A DNA stretch of 29,695 nucleotides, taken from NCBI GenBank assembly GCA_002083405.1, contig LVWT01000033.1:64565-94259 (forward strand). Direction: 5' to 3'. Under the pieces are notes generated by a model. That model saw nothing but the letters and a program-made list of their open reading frames with translations. It did not search any database and was not told the DNA's origin. Each line of letters starts with the position of its first letter. The first letter of the stretch is position 1. This document shows, piece by piece, positions 7,182-16,214 of this stretch. Both the position numbers and the translations under genes were made by a program. This DNA comes from Nitrospira sp. SG-bin2. GTDB lineage: Bacteria > Nitrospirota > Nitrospiria > Nitrospirales > Nitrospiraceae.

Positions 7182-7823
7182 CTATACAGGCGGAAAGAAC
7201 TTCACAATGACCGTGCGATCCATGCCCTCCGGAGGCGGACGGACCTGGGTCACTTTGGAGAGGGCATCGAGGGCGGACTGATCGAAGAGCAGACTGCCGG
7301 ACGAATTCAGCAGGCGATATTGCAGAACCCGTCCCTGTTCGTCGACGATCAGCTCGCACATCACGGCATATTCGAGATCGTCCGGCAGCGACGGCGGCTG
7401 GTGATACTGCGCTTGAATCATCGCCGTCAGAATATCCGAATACCCGGCGAACCGGTTGCGGTTCTTGCCGATGGCAAAGGGATCGGCGCTGACCGGCGGC
7501 GGAGCAGGCGCATCCGATGCTTTGGGAGGGGGAGGCGCTTCAGCCTCCTGCGGAGGAGGGGGCGGCGCTTCTTGGGGCTTCGGCTCCGGCTTGGGCGGTT
7601 CCGGCTCCGGTTCCGGTTCGGGCTCCGGCTCCTTCTCAGGCGGGGGCGGCGGCTCTTCCTTCTTGAACGCCGTCAGTTTGTACACCTTGATCATATTCTG
7701 GCCCCACTCGGTCTGCGAGACCCAATAGAGTCCTGCCCCGATGCCGATGTGGACCAGCCCGACAATGAGCAGCGTCGTGCCGAGCTTACTCTTCTTTTTT
7801 TCAAATCCGCGGTAGCCGCTCAT
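7182..7823 (-). CDS. tonB: TonB-type energy transducer
   Basis: A 213-aa protein with TonB architecture: a short cytoplasmic N-terminus, one membrane helix (about 15-35), a Pro/Glu/Lys-rich periplasm-spanning rod (54-112, with EP repeats and PPPPP runs) and a C-terminal TonB/TolA-like domain (about 126-213; VMCELIVDEQGRVLQYRLL, SSGSLLFDQSALDAL, VRPPPEG). In complex with ExbB and ExbD it couples the proton motive force to outer-membrane transporters. It is the last gene of the minus-strand run tpsB-tpsA-exbB-exbD-tonB, 168 bases after exbD, with an inverted-repeat insert in the gap. The ribosome binding site before the ATG is weak. The C-terminal domain is shorter and more divergent than in E. 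coli TonB, so a TolA-like or dedicated partner role is possible. Confidence 0.88.
   Translation of the reverse strand: MSGYRGFEKKKSKLGTTLLIVGLVHIGIGAGLYWVSQTEWGQNMIKVYKLTAFKKEEPPPPPEKEPEPEPEPEPEPPKPEPKPQEAPPPPPQEAEAPPPPKASDAPAPPPVSADPFAIGKNRNRFAGYSDILTAMIQAQYHQPPSLPDDLEYAVMCELIVDEQGRVLQYRLLNSSGSLLFDQSALDALSKVTQVRPPPEGMDRTVIVKFFPPV
7599..7632. repeat. Simple repeat in the tonB rod region
   Basis: A tract of alternating TCCGGT/TCCGGC/TCGGGC hexamers on the plus strand encodes the Glu-Pro repeat of the TonB rod. Such tracts can change length by slippage in whole hexamers without breaking the frame. Confidence 0.7.
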
Positions 7824-7848
7824 CGCTTCAACGCGTCAAATGTGAGGG

Positions 7849-7979
7849 GTGAGTGGTAAGTGGTGAGTGAAGAACCCATATGGCAAGAGGACCGTATAAC
7901 TTGGTGAATCCAAGGAACCAGAACAGGACCATACCCAGTGAACCTGTTTCACATTGCTACTCACTACTTACGACTCACC
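7849..7979. repeat. Inverted repeat in the exbD-tonB gap
   Basis: Two 20-base arms (7849-7868 and 7960-7979) are reverse complements at 18 of 20 positions and flank about 91 bases. The arms are built of GTGAGTGGTAAG-like low-complexity sequence. The element fills the gap between exbD and tonB. It could be a miniature inserted repeat or an RNA stem that modulates downstream expression. Confidence 0.7.
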
Positions 7980-7991
7980 ACTTGCGAGTCT

Positions 7992-8408
7992 CTACGGTTC
8001 ATTAAACGGCTTCGTCGCGATGGCGAGTTCTTCGACGGGGATGCGCTGCAGAATGTCCAGCACGGCGACGACATGCTTGTATTCGACGCCTGCGTCGCCC
8101 CGGAGCACCAGCGGCAACTTGCCGCCTTTCGCCGCTTTCAAATCCCGAATCAGCTTTTCCAGTTCGTTGAGCTTGACCCGCTCTTCATCCATATAGACAT
8201 CGCCGTTCTTTTTCACCGACAGCGTCGGGGTGCTGCTTTCCATCTCGGTTTCGTGCGGAGTGGATTCCGGCAGCTTCAGCTCGATACCCTGCACCATGGC
8301 CGTCGTCGTGATGATGAAGATGACCAACAAAACCCAGGCCAGGTCGAGCAGCGGCGTGATATTGATGTCCGACACCGCGCCGTGTGATTTTTTCGAAAAA
8401 CGTCTCAT
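7992..8408 (-). CDS. exbD: ExbD/TolR-family proton-channel subunit
   Basis: A 138-aa protein of the ExbD/TolR family. A short basic N-terminus is followed by SDINITPLLDLAWVLLVIF, the conserved membrane helix with the proton-relay Asp at residue 22. The periplasmic domain (about 45-135) has LSVKKNGDVYMDEERV and LPLVLRGDAGVEYKHVVAVLD, both typical. With ExbB it forms the inner-membrane motor that energises TonB. It lies 128 bases after exbB, a gap holding an imperfect inverted repeat, and 168 bases before tonB. Confidence 0.93.
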   Translation of the reverse strand: MRRFSKKSHGAVSDINITPLLDLAWVLLVIFIITTTAMVQGIELKLPESTPHETEMESSTPTLSVKKNGDVYMDEERVKLNELEKLIRDLKAAKGGKLPLVLRGDAGVEYKHVVAVLDILQRIPVEELAIATKPFNEP

Positions 8409-8438
8409 GTCTTCACCTTGTCTCGTCTCTTTGGTTCA

Positions 8439-8501
8439 TCTGGTTTGTTTGGTCCATTTGGTTTGCCGATCCGATCAACAAAACAAACAAGACAAACCAG
8501 A
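8439..8501. repeat. Imperfect inverted repeat in the exbB-exbD gap
   Basis: TCTGGTTTGT at 8439-8448 and its complement ACAAACCAGA at 8492-8501 are the outer ends of an imperfect stem built of TTTGTTTGGT-like low-complexity sequence, centred on GATCCGATC near 8468-8476. The low-complexity symmetry continues somewhat beyond both ends. Confidence 0.65.
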
Positions 8502-8536
8502 CAAACGAGTCGCCTCACCCCTTACCCATCACGTCC

Positions 8537-9319
8537 TCAGTGTCCCGTCGCGGCGCCGGACGGCTCGGCTTCCTGGTGGTGCCCGCCGGGGCGATAGTCT
8601 TCGAGATCTTCCTGCGCAGAGACAGATCCGTTTTTGTCCCGGAGATACTCGGTCATGAACACGGTTTCGAGATGGGCTGCGAAGTTATCCAATTCCATCG
8701 TAATGGTTTTGGTCTTCGTCACGAGGAAGTTGTAGCAAAAGAGGGAGGGGATCGCGACCATCAGACCGGCTACCGTGGCAATCAAGGCCGAGGCCACGCC
8801 TGGGGCCATCGTCGTCAATGTCGCTTGCTGGGCCCGCCCGATCCCGGAAAAGGTATCCATCACGCCCCACACCGTCCCGAGCAATCCAATAAAAGGCCCG
8901 CCGCTGATGGCGGTGGCCAGCACGATCATGCCGGATTCCAGCCCGACCGCGGCTTCGCCCAGGACCCGCTCCAACGCGATCCGCACGGCGCTCATCCCGT
9001 GATGGGGAATTTTCTCGGTCTCGTACTTTTCCTGCTGCGCCTTCAGTTCTTCGCACCCGCCATAGTAGAGGTCATACATGGGGGAACCCTGGAGTTGTTT
9101 GTCCTGCCCCTTCCCGAACAGTGCCAGCGGGCCTTTGGCTTTCGAATAGAGGGCCAAGAACGCGGCGTTTCGTTTTTTGGCTTTCCCCAATTGACGGAAC
9201 TTATTGATGATGACCGTCCAGCTGACGAGTGAAAACAGGAGCAACACCGAGATCGTGATTTTCCCTTCGAGCGTCGCATGACTCAGCGCGAACGCCACAC
9301 CGCCTGAACTCATATCCAT
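8537..9319 (-). CDS. exbB: ExbB/TolQ/MotA-family proton-channel subunit
   Basis: A 260-aa inner-membrane protein with three predicted helices (about 21-40, 132-155 and 174-200) and the family signature GGPFIGLLGTVWGVMDTF at 140-157, followed by APGVASALIATVAGLMVAIP (172-191). A cytoplasmic loop lies between helices 1 and 2. The charged C-terminal tail (225-260) is cytoplasmic. It forms the pentameric part of the ExbBD motor. It begins 19 bases after the stop of the TpsA exoprotein gene, so the motor genes are probably transcribed with the two-partner secretion genes. AAAGGA stands upstream of the ATG at 9319. Confidence 0.93.
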   Translation of the reverse strand: MDMSSGGVAFALSHATLEGKITISVLLLFSLVSWTVIINKFRQLGKAKKRNAAFLALYSKAKGPLALFGKGQDKQLQGSPMYDLYYGGCEELKAQQEKYETEKIPHHGMSAVRIALERVLGEAAVGLESGMIVLATAISGGPFIGLLGTVWGVMDTFSGIGRAQQATLTTMAPGVASALIATVAGLMVAIPSLFCYNFLVTKTKTITMELDNFAAHLETVFMTEYLRDKNGSVSAQEDLEDYRPGGHHQEAEPSGAATGH

Positions 9320-9338
9320 GCTGCCGTATCCTTTCTCG

Positions 9339-12300
9339 TCAATTGCCCGGCTGAGCCTGTGGTTTCACGTCGACTTGAATCAAGACCCCACGCTTCATTT
9401 TCGCAAGATTGAGACTCTTGGACTTGCTATCCTTGCCGTCGCCGCTGGCCACCATTTGCTTGTCGGCCGCGGCGCGCGCCTGCTGCGTAGACGACTCGGT
9501 CGTTTTCTCCTGAACCGTTTCCACCGTCTTGGACGCAGTCACGGAGGTGCTCGATGTCGCCGAAGCCGTGGCCGAGACAGTGCCCGTCACGCCGCTCAAC
9601 CCCCCGCCCAACGATGACCCCCCGGCGCTGGACCCGCCGCTGACACTTCCACCGATGGCAGCCGTGCCCGAGAAGGCGCCCACGAAGGACGTCAAACTGC
9701 CTCTGATGGCTCCCTGCACATCAAACTGCACATCACCCTCGATCGTGCCTCCCTGGAGATCGAGGTTGCGGCCCGCAAAGATACGGATGCGCCGCCCTCT
9801 AATGCCGGCTGAGGGCACGACGAGATCCCGCCCAGCTCTCAGGTTGATATCGCCGAGCTCCAGCGGAAGCCCTCCCTTGTCGGGGTTCTGCGTGATGAAT
9901 CGCTCGAAGATTTGCCGGTACACAGGCTCGCGCGCCGCCACCATATCGGCCAGACGGTCTTCAAGTGCACTGGTGTTCCGGCCGAGAAAATTCTGCTTGA
10001 CGATTTCGCCCTTCAACGCGTCAATCGCCGGCGTGTCGAATTTCGGGAAATTCAACGGGAATTTTGGATCGCTGCCGTGGTGGGTGAAAATGCCGCTGCC
10101 GGGAACCAGAAACACCAGGTCCGGACGCCTGTTGCCGTTCTCGTCTCTTCCCTGCTGGATCACGAACCGAATCGACTCGTTTCTTCCCCCGCTCCCGGCA
10201 TTGATATCGCCGTCCGTGGAATATATGGAGATATTGCCGCCGGTAAGGGTGGCAATCCGGGACTGGAACACATCCACATCGCCGGTCGTCTTGATATCGA
10301 TGTTGCCGCCCCGGATCGAGAGAATTCCCGAGTTCGGATTCGACCCGAAGGTGCCGACGGTCAGTCTGCCGCCGGTCCCCTGCTCGATCGAGACCAGCGA
10401 GGCTTCTACAAGCTGGATCTGCCCATCCACCAGCAGGACGATCATGCCATCGACAATGATCGGCTTCCCCTTGGCCAGTACCGGCGTAAAGGGCCTCCCG
10501 TTGATGAGTTGGCCAGGCCGGTCCAAAACTACTGTGCCCTGTGAGATCACCGGCTGGGTGCCATCGAGAACAAGCGGCACCCCATCGATCCTGACCGGCC
10601 TGCCATCGACCGTGAGAATATTCGAAACGACCACACCCTGCACCAGCTGATTGGTCGCACTGCCGTCAGGATTCAACGCCGGCTTGGTTCCCAACCCATG
10701 AATCCAAATACTGGCGCCGTTGTGGCTCACGATGCGCGTCTGGGTCATCGCAATATCTCGCCCCACACCGATGTCAATCAATCCGGGCGCATTGACTTCA
10801 CCGAAATCCAGGCTGCGATGCTGAATACCGCGACCGTCTCCTAAATCGAGAGTGCCGGTTCCCTGAACCGGATTACCCGCTGCGTCCAATGACCCGACCC
10901 GCACCCTGGCGATACCTCTGCCAAAAAAATCGAGTCCGGTCTCCGTGCAACCGGAGCAGTTCCGGCTGAATCCCATGTTCCCGCCGGCGCTCACCGTGGC
11001 GGTGACTCCCTCGTGGACGGACGTCATCAATGTAAACTCTCCGCCCGTTCTGGCCCCGGTAACCGGATCCACGATTATGCCGATATCCCTCCCAGCTTCG
11101 ACCGTCACTTGTTTCTTGAAGACCGGCGATAAGAGGTCCAGGACCAGTGAGTGGATCCCACCTTCCTCACTCTTGAAGTTCACCGGCTGAACTTGATGCG
11201 CGGGATCGATTCCTTCCGGAATCCTCCTTCGTTCGGCTGTAAATCGCGACTCAGGGTAGGCCCCCTGTAACTGCAGAGCGTTCCCGGCGGCGTCATATTG
11301 AGGCACCTCCCTTAATATCCCTCCGGATTGAGTGATCACCGGCGCACCTGAGAACTGTGGAATCGAAGGCCACTGCGCCTCGGTGAATTCCGACACGTTC
11401 GGCTTCCTACCGAGCGTCGCTAATGACAACTGACTTTCATCCCTGGCAATGAATCGGCCCAGCGAGGGATTTTGCGAAGCCGTGGGGAGGAACAACAACT
11501 GCCAACTGCCGGTCCTTTCATCGTCGCCGACGAACACCAGCTTATACCGAGGATCTCTACTGGTCCCGACTTGTCTCACCGCGCCCGCCAAGTCCTGCCT
11601 GGCGAAGAAGTTCAACCTTCCTGAGATTGAAGGGAAAAAGTACAGATCCCGCTCAACTACAATCCTGCCCTGAAGCGCCTGCGCATCAAGAGAAGCGGGA
11701 TAGAATCTTCTGGCAAAGTTAATGCCTCCCGCCGAATTGGCAAGTTCCGGCCTCAAAAAGATATCGCCCTTCGTTGAGAGCAGCGAGACGCTGCTGCCAG
11801 GATGAGACGTGATGTAGAAGGCCCCTGTATCGAATAGATCTTCAACTAATCCACGATCCTGCACCAGACCCCAGTAGATATTGCCGGGGGCATTCACGTG
11901 AACATCAACCTTATAGGACTCCGTCAACTGTCCCGACTCGTTGATCCTCCCGCCGCCGACGGTAATGTTGCTGTACAGCGGTGCATTCGCGGTACCATCC
12001 CATCCGACATGGCCGCCTGTCGGATGCTGCCCTATTCCGGGACCAACATTCGTGCCCACATTGACGATAGCGGTGCCGCTGCCGAGCAGAAAGCCAGGAC
12101 CAACCTGGGAATTGCCTGCCAAACCACCCAGGAGATTCCGACCCACATTCATGGTCAAATTCCCCAGCCGGTTGAGCCGGATCCCGCTTACTGCATTTGG
12201 CTCGAACCGGAACGTTCCGCTGGGAGCGATCAAATCCCGATCGGTCGTGATAGAGATATCCCCGCCTGCAGAAGTTTCAATAACCGGCTGTGCGTTCAGA

Positions 12301-14000
12301 TTGATGCCGGTCTGGATCAAGCGGATGTCTCCGAACAATGTCGGGCTGAGCCCCGCCTCCATTGTGATCGACCCGCCCGATCCGGTGGAGACCGTGGAAC
12401 CGCGGACCTCAATATGCTGTTGGGCAAATAAATCGTAGTGCCAGCGGTTGCCCGCCGCTTCCTGTCCCCTGGCGCCGTTTTCGATTTTGGTCCCACCGCT
12501 GAAAATCAGGTCTTGTCCCGAGCTGAACCGGAGGCGTCCGACCTGACCGGAGGGCAGCACCCAGGACGAGGCCGTGTCAAACTGTCCAGACACCGTAAGA
12601 TTTCCTCCGCTCGAAACAGACTCGAACCACACCAACGGAGAAGTCGTCACATCGATGTCCTGCAGCATATTCGCCGTAACCAGGTTGCCGGTTCTGATCG
12701 GAACAATAGTGGGAAGGCCCATCCCGGGCTGAAAGACGGCGGCCGCCCGTCCGTGCATGATGTCGCCCACGATCAATTGGGCCGCGCCGACGTCGGCGAA
12801 TCCGTCGGTTCCTCCTGCATGACCGCGTGAGACATCGACGACGGCCCCTGTTTCGACGACCGCTGTTCCATTAGCCAAACTCGCTTCGCCCCGAACGAGG
12901 CCGCCGTCGGGCGACGCGGTTCCCGACCCTCTTGCTTCGATCCGGCTGCCGGCTCCTAACGTTACCGAATCCCTCGCCATCAGATTGACGACTCCGGTGC
13001 GGCTACCTACCGTGTTGGCCTGAATCGTCCCTGCGTGAGCAATGGCCGGCGCTGAGACGTTGACGGACCCGCCGTCCGCATGAGTCCGGCTGGTGGCTCC
13101 CAGCGTGACGCTTTCTGTCGCCACCAATTCGACTCGTCCGTTTCGGCGCACCACGCTGTTCGCCTGGATCAGCCCCGATTGATTGACGACCCGCCCGAAC
13201 AGACTTACTTGCCCGCCGTCCGCAACCAGATCGTTCAGATTCGTGGCCTGGCCTGTCGGAGCCGTCACCTCAACGAATAATCCGCGGCCGTCGGAACGGT
13301 TGCTCAGATAGGCGCTGGCCCCCGCCGCCAGGGCGATATGTCCGCCGTCGCTCCTGATAATGCCGGCATTCTCCACATTGTGCGCGAACAGATACGCCCC
13401 GAACGGACCGGCCGTAATCTGCCCTTCATTGCGCACCATGCCGTTCAAAGCCGTCTCTCCCAATCCGAGATGGGTGGAGGCTCCTCCGAACCGGTAATTG
13501 CCGGCGAGGAAATCCGCGTCGTTCATGTGCAGCGTCGATGCAATCAGTCCTCCGACGTTGACCTGCGCATTGGCGCCGAACAGGACTCCGTTCGGGTTAA
13601 GCAGAAAGACTGTGCCGGTCGCATTCAGCATGCCGTTGATGAGACTCGGCTGCGCATCGAAAATGCGATTGAGCGCGACGCCGCCGACCGGCTGCAGGAA
13701 GCTGGTCACCTGGTTGGGCGCAATGTTGAACTGTCCCCAATGGATGATGGCGTGCTGTGACGCCTGTTGAATCGTGACCACATCGGTGCCGAGTCCCGAC
13801 ACGGACGCCTGGCCCGACACCACGGTAGGATCCACCGGATTGGCCGGGCTTTCCGAAACCGAGACGCTCAACAAAACGCTCCCGATCGCCAACGCCGTGA
13901 CGAGCAGCCGCCGACCCCTCCGCCACTGTCGGAGCGCACGAGCCAAGACGACACCGTCAACTTTGAGATATCCGGTTACTGCGTAAGAGATGTGTTTCAT
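9339..14000 (-). CDS. TpsA: filamentous-haemagglutinin-type two-partner secretion exoprotein
   Basis: A 1553-aa secreted protein. The ATG at 14000 (GGAG upstream, 17 bases after the tpsB stop) is preferred; a longer open frame reaching 14207 would run deep into tpsB. Residues 1-50 are a long signal sequence with a basic n-region. The TPS secretion domain (about 54-300) contains GQASVSG, the hallmark LNPNGVLFGA (NPNG at 135-138), HWGQFNIAPNQ and repeated strands such as NEGQITAGPFGAY. The rest is a beta-helix-like repeat region (GGxI.I.T.GD patterns: GGDISITTDRDL, GGNIDIKTTGDVDVF, GGNISIYSTDGDI). Near 1470-1520 there is a Gly/Ser then Ala/Ser/Thr low-complexity stretch, followed by a charged tail ending VDVKPQAQPGN. 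TpsA proteins cross the outer membrane through their TpsB and act as adhesins, matrix proteins or cytolysins; which applies here is not visible. Confidence 0.9.
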   Translation of the reverse strand: MKHISYAVTGYLKVDGVVLARALRQWRRGRRLLVTALAIGSVLLSVSVSESPANPVDPTVVSGQASVSGLGTDVVTIQQASQHAIIHWGQFNIAPNQVTSFLQPVGGVALNRIFDAQPSLINGMLNATGTVFLLNPNGVLFGANAQVNVGGLIASTLHMNDADFLAGNYRFGGASTHLGLGETALNGMVRNEGQITAGPFGAYLFAHNVENAGIIRSDGGHIALAAGASAYLSNRSDGRGLFVEVTAPTGQATNLNDLVADGGQVSLFGRVVNQSGLIQANSVVRRNGRVELVATESVTLGATSRTHADGGSVNVSAPAIAHAGTIQANTVGSRTGVVNLMARDSVTLGAGSRIEARGSGTASPDGGLVRGEASLANGTAVVETGAVVDVSRGHAGGTDGFADVGAAQLIVGDIMHGRAAAVFQPGMGLPTIVPIRTGNLVTANMLQDIDVTTSPLVWFESVSSGGNLTVSGQFDTASSWVLPSGQVGRLRFSSGQDLIFSGGTKIENGARGQEAAGNRWHYDLFAQQHIEVRGSTVSTGSGGSITMEAGLSPTLFGDIRLIQTGINLNAQPVIETSAGGDISITTDRDLIAPSGTFRFEPNAVSGIRLNRLGNLTMNVGRNLLGGLAGNSQVGPGFLLGSGTAIVNVGTNVGPGIGQHPTGGHVGWDGTANAPLYSNITVGGGRINESGQLTESYKVDVHVNAPGNIYWGLVQDRGLVEDLFDTGAFYITSHPGSSVSLLSTKGDIFLRPELANSAGGINFARRFYPASLDAQALQGRIVVERDLYFFPSISGRLNFFARQDLAGAVRQVGTSRDPRYKLVFVGDDERTGSWQLLFLPTASQNPSLGRFIARDESQLSLATLGRKPNVSEFTEAQWPSIPQFSGAPVITQSGGILREVPQYDAAGNALQLQGAYPESRFTAERRRIPEGIDPAHQVQPVNFKSEEGGIHSLVLDLLSPVFKKQVTVEAGRDIGIIVDPVTGARTGGEFTLMTSVHEGVTATVSAGGNMGFSRNCSGCTETGLDFFGRGIARVRVGSLDAAGNPVQGTGTLDLGDGRGIQHRSLDFGEVNAPGLIDIGVGRDIAMTQTRIVSHNGASIWIHGLGTKPALNPDGSATNQLVQGVVVSNILTVDGRPVRIDGVPLVLDGTQPVISQGTVVLDRPGQLINGRPFTPVLAKGKPIIVDGMIVLLVDGQIQLVEASLVSIEQGTGGRLTVGTFGSNPNSGILSIRGGNIDIKTTGDVDVFQSRIATLTGGNISIYSTDGDINAGSGGRNESIRFVIQQGRDENGNRRPDLVFLVPGSGIFTHHGSDPKFPLNFPKFDTPAIDALKGEIVKQNFLGRNTSALEDRLADMVAAREPVYRQIFERFITQNPDKGGLPLELGDINLRAGRDLVVPSAGIRGRRIRIFAGRNLDLQGGTIEGDVQFDVQGAIRGSLTSFVGAFSGTAAIGGSVSGGSSAGGSSLGGGLSGVTGTVSATASATSSTSVTASKTVETVQEKTTESSTQQARAAADKQMVASGDGKDSKSKSLNLAKMKRGVLIQVDVKPQAQPGN

Positions 14001-14017
14001 ATTCCGCTCCACGCCGT

Positions 14018-15817
14018 TCAGTAGGCGACCGTCACCATGAAATGGACGAAGGTATCGCCGCGTCTTGTCGTCGTCGCGTCGCGCAACGCCCAGCCCTGAT
14101 CTATCTTCAAGGCCAGGTTGTACGGCACAAGCTGCGCCCTGATTCCCGCCCCGACGCCTTCCAACCGGAACTGATCCTTCTGCCCGATCGGCGCCTTGGC
14201 GATCCACAATTGGGCGACATCATAGAACGCCGCGACTTTCCACTCGATCTTCACCTCGGACGATCGACGCCGCTGCCAGATCATGTCGATCGGAACGTCG
14301 ATGAGGTTGGGGGTGGTCAATTCAGCCCTGCCGCGCAGCGCATGGTCGGAAATCGCCTCACTTTGCACATACCCGCGCACCGAATCGGCGCCTCCGGCAA
14401 AGTACGATTCCGCCGGCACGAGCGGCTCGCTCGCCCATTGTCCATCCGCATGGAGCAACAGATTGAAACCCAAGGGAAGCGCCTGGGGCCGATCCAGCGA
14501 GGCCTGCACCACGGCGAATTTTCCGGTCGCCCCACGGCGTTGCCCCGGCTTGTTGAACGGATCGTTCGGGTCCCCGGTAAAATCCTCCTTCTTCCCTCCG
14601 GGAAGAATGGGCCAATAGCCCTTGGCCGTCACTGAAAAGAGCGTCACACCGAGGGGATCAGGACGCACCATGGAATAGCCCAGCGAGAGCGGCAGATACT
14701 GAATGGGGCTCAGCACCACCGCGGTCCCGAGGTTGCCCGGAAAAGTCGCTTCCGTTTTTTCCAATCGCTTGTAGTCGGCGCCGAACGTCAGTGAATGGGT
14801 CGTGGCTCCCCCTTCGAAGATCGGAAAGAAGTAACGGACACCCGCTACAGTCGCGTTCCCCGCCACCGACACATTCCCCGGGCTGATCGCCAACGTACTG
14901 CCTCCCAGAATCGAGTTGCTGATGACCTTCGACACATATAGAGCCACCGCATTCTGAGGACCCTTGATCGGCGCGACATAGGTGGCCGAATAGCCCTGAA
15001 CGGCGCCCCAATCTGTGGGAGTCTGAATCGTCTGGAACGACACGATATGGTCCGCATTCCAGAGATTCGTGTACGATACTTCAGCCGTCAGCCGGTTCGC
15101 CGGCGTCGTGAAGGGGCCCTTGTTATCCCCGGTCAACTTGGCGTGGAGCGGCAAGCGGTCTTTGACTTTCAACTCCAGGTTGACGTTGCCCAATTCACCG
15201 CCCGGTTTGAGCACCGGCGTCACTTTGAGATCCGGATTGACATTGACGGCATCCAACTCCTTGACCAGCTTTTTTTCTTCGATCAGATTGCCGAGCCTGA
15301 GCGACGGCAATTTTTGAAGGATCTGGAAGCGCGGATAATACTGATTGCCGGTGACCCTGATTTGGCCCAATCGCCCTTCGATCACCTGCATGCGCACCGT
15401 GCCATCGTCGATCGTCTGTTCCGGAATCGTGACGACAATCGTCGGAAATCCCAGCGCCTGATACGCTTTTTCCAATGTGCCTCGAGCCCGCTCCATATCG
15501 GCCATTTGCCTGCCCTGGCCCTTGTACTTTTCCAACGCCTCGTCGATCTTCTCCTGCGAAAGCAGGCTGCTGCCTTCGACGATAAAGGTCTTGACCTCGA
15601 ATCCGGACATCTCGTTCTGCGCGGCAGCCGGAGGACCCGGTTTCGCCTCGGCAGCCTTGGCTTGATCCGGTTGAACCGCTCCCGCTTGGGCGACGAGCAG
15701 ACCGGTATCGGTCGACCGCCGGTACGGCTTCTCCGCCCAACCGGTCTCGATCCCTTGCGTCATCAATCCCATGACCACGCATGCCATAACGTTAAGCCGA
15801 ACAAGTTGGCAGTTCAT
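14018..15817 (-). CDS. TpsB: ShlB/FhaC/HecB-type outer-membrane transporter
   Basis: A 599-aa outer-membrane protein of the two-partner secretion (Omp85-superfamily) type. An N-terminal signal peptide (about 1-28) is followed by a Pro/Ala-rich linker, POTRA domain 1 (about 73-150; FEVKTFIVEGSSLLSQEKI, YQALGFPTIVVTIPEQ, VIEGRLGQI) and POTRA 2 (about 151-225). The 16-strand barrel follows. It contains the conserved substrate-interacting loop motif VRGY at 480-483, preceded by YFAGGADS, and ends FMVTVAY with a C-terminal aromatic residue for BAM recognition. It translocates the TpsA encoded directly downstream. GAAGAGG stands just before the ATG at 15817. It is the first gene of the minus-strand run and divergent from the GspC-like gene. 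Confidence 0.93.
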   Translation of the reverse strand: MNCQLVRLNVMACVVMGLMTQGIETGWAEKPYRRSTDTGLLVAQAGAVQPDQAKAAEAKPGPPAAAQNEMSGFEVKTFIVEGSSLLSQEKIDEALEKYKGQGRQMADMERARGTLEKAYQALGFPTIVVTIPEQTIDDGTVRMQVIEGRLGQIRVTGNQYYPRFQILQKLPSLRLGNLIEEKKLVKELDAVNVNPDLKVTPVLKPGGELGNVNLELKVKDRLPLHAKLTGDNKGPFTTPANRLTAEVSYTNLWNADHIVSFQTIQTPTDWGAVQGYSATYVAPIKGPQNAVALYVSKVISNSILGGSTLAISPGNVSVAGNATVAGVRYFFPIFEGGATTHSLTFGADYKRLEKTEATFPGNLGTAVVLSPIQYLPLSLGYSMVRPDPLGVTLFSVTAKGYWPILPGGKKEDFTGDPNDPFNKPGQRRGATGKFAVVQASLDRPQALPLGFNLLLHADGQWASEPLVPAESYFAGGADSVRGYVQSEAISDHALRGRAELTTPNLIDVPIDMIWQRRRSSEVKIEWKVAAFYDVAQLWIAKAPIGQKDQFRLEGVGAGIRAQLVPYNLALKIDQGWALRDATTTRRGDTFVHFMVTVAY

Positions 15818-16214
15818 GCCTCTTCAGCGCCCTCGACCGGCGGCTGTCACGCTTCACGCCGACCATTCCATTTCTTTGCTCGTCCATCGACCGACCGTCA
15901 GAACAGTCCCGACTCGGATCGTGCGAGGCAGCGTTCTCTTCGAGGGTGGTCTTCGAATCCGCCGGAGCAGACCCTTGCCTGACTCGAAAAAGAGACCCCT
16001 CTGCCCCTGTGCGGGATGCCCTCACCGGCCATCGAATGAAGACCGGGTCCTTCGGTAGTGTGTCTCTGCCAATGGTGTATCGGTGGGCTGTTACGGTCGC
16101 GTTACCGAAATATTTGGCTTCTGTTAGTTCTCCGAAAACAGACGATTCGCCTCTTGCGGACTCACCGCACAGCCGTTAGATTGCGCGGCAGTTATCAAAG
16201 GAGAGGGATGGTCC
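15818..16214. other. Divergent promoter region between tpsB and gspC-like genes
   Basis: This 397-base gap holds no supported gene. It must contain the promoters of the minus-strand secretion run and of the plus-strand GspC-like gene. A purine-rich AAAGGAGAGGGA lies just before the GspC-like start. I could not assign promoter boxes or operators. Confidence 0.45.

Noticed and set aside
7849..8510. Possible CRISPR-like or tandem-repeat array
   Set aside because: The repeats are inverted, low-complexity and only in pairs, with no regular spacers and no cas genes.
9529..10650. Long plus-strand open frames inside tpsA
   Set aside because: They are antisense shadows of a GC-rich repetitive gene; the minus frame has the TPS motif and beta-helix repeats.
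14001..14207. N-terminal extension of the TpsA frame
   Set aside because: It lies inside the tpsB coding region, is Arg/Gly-rich without a signal peptide, and a proper start with ribosome binding site is at 14000.
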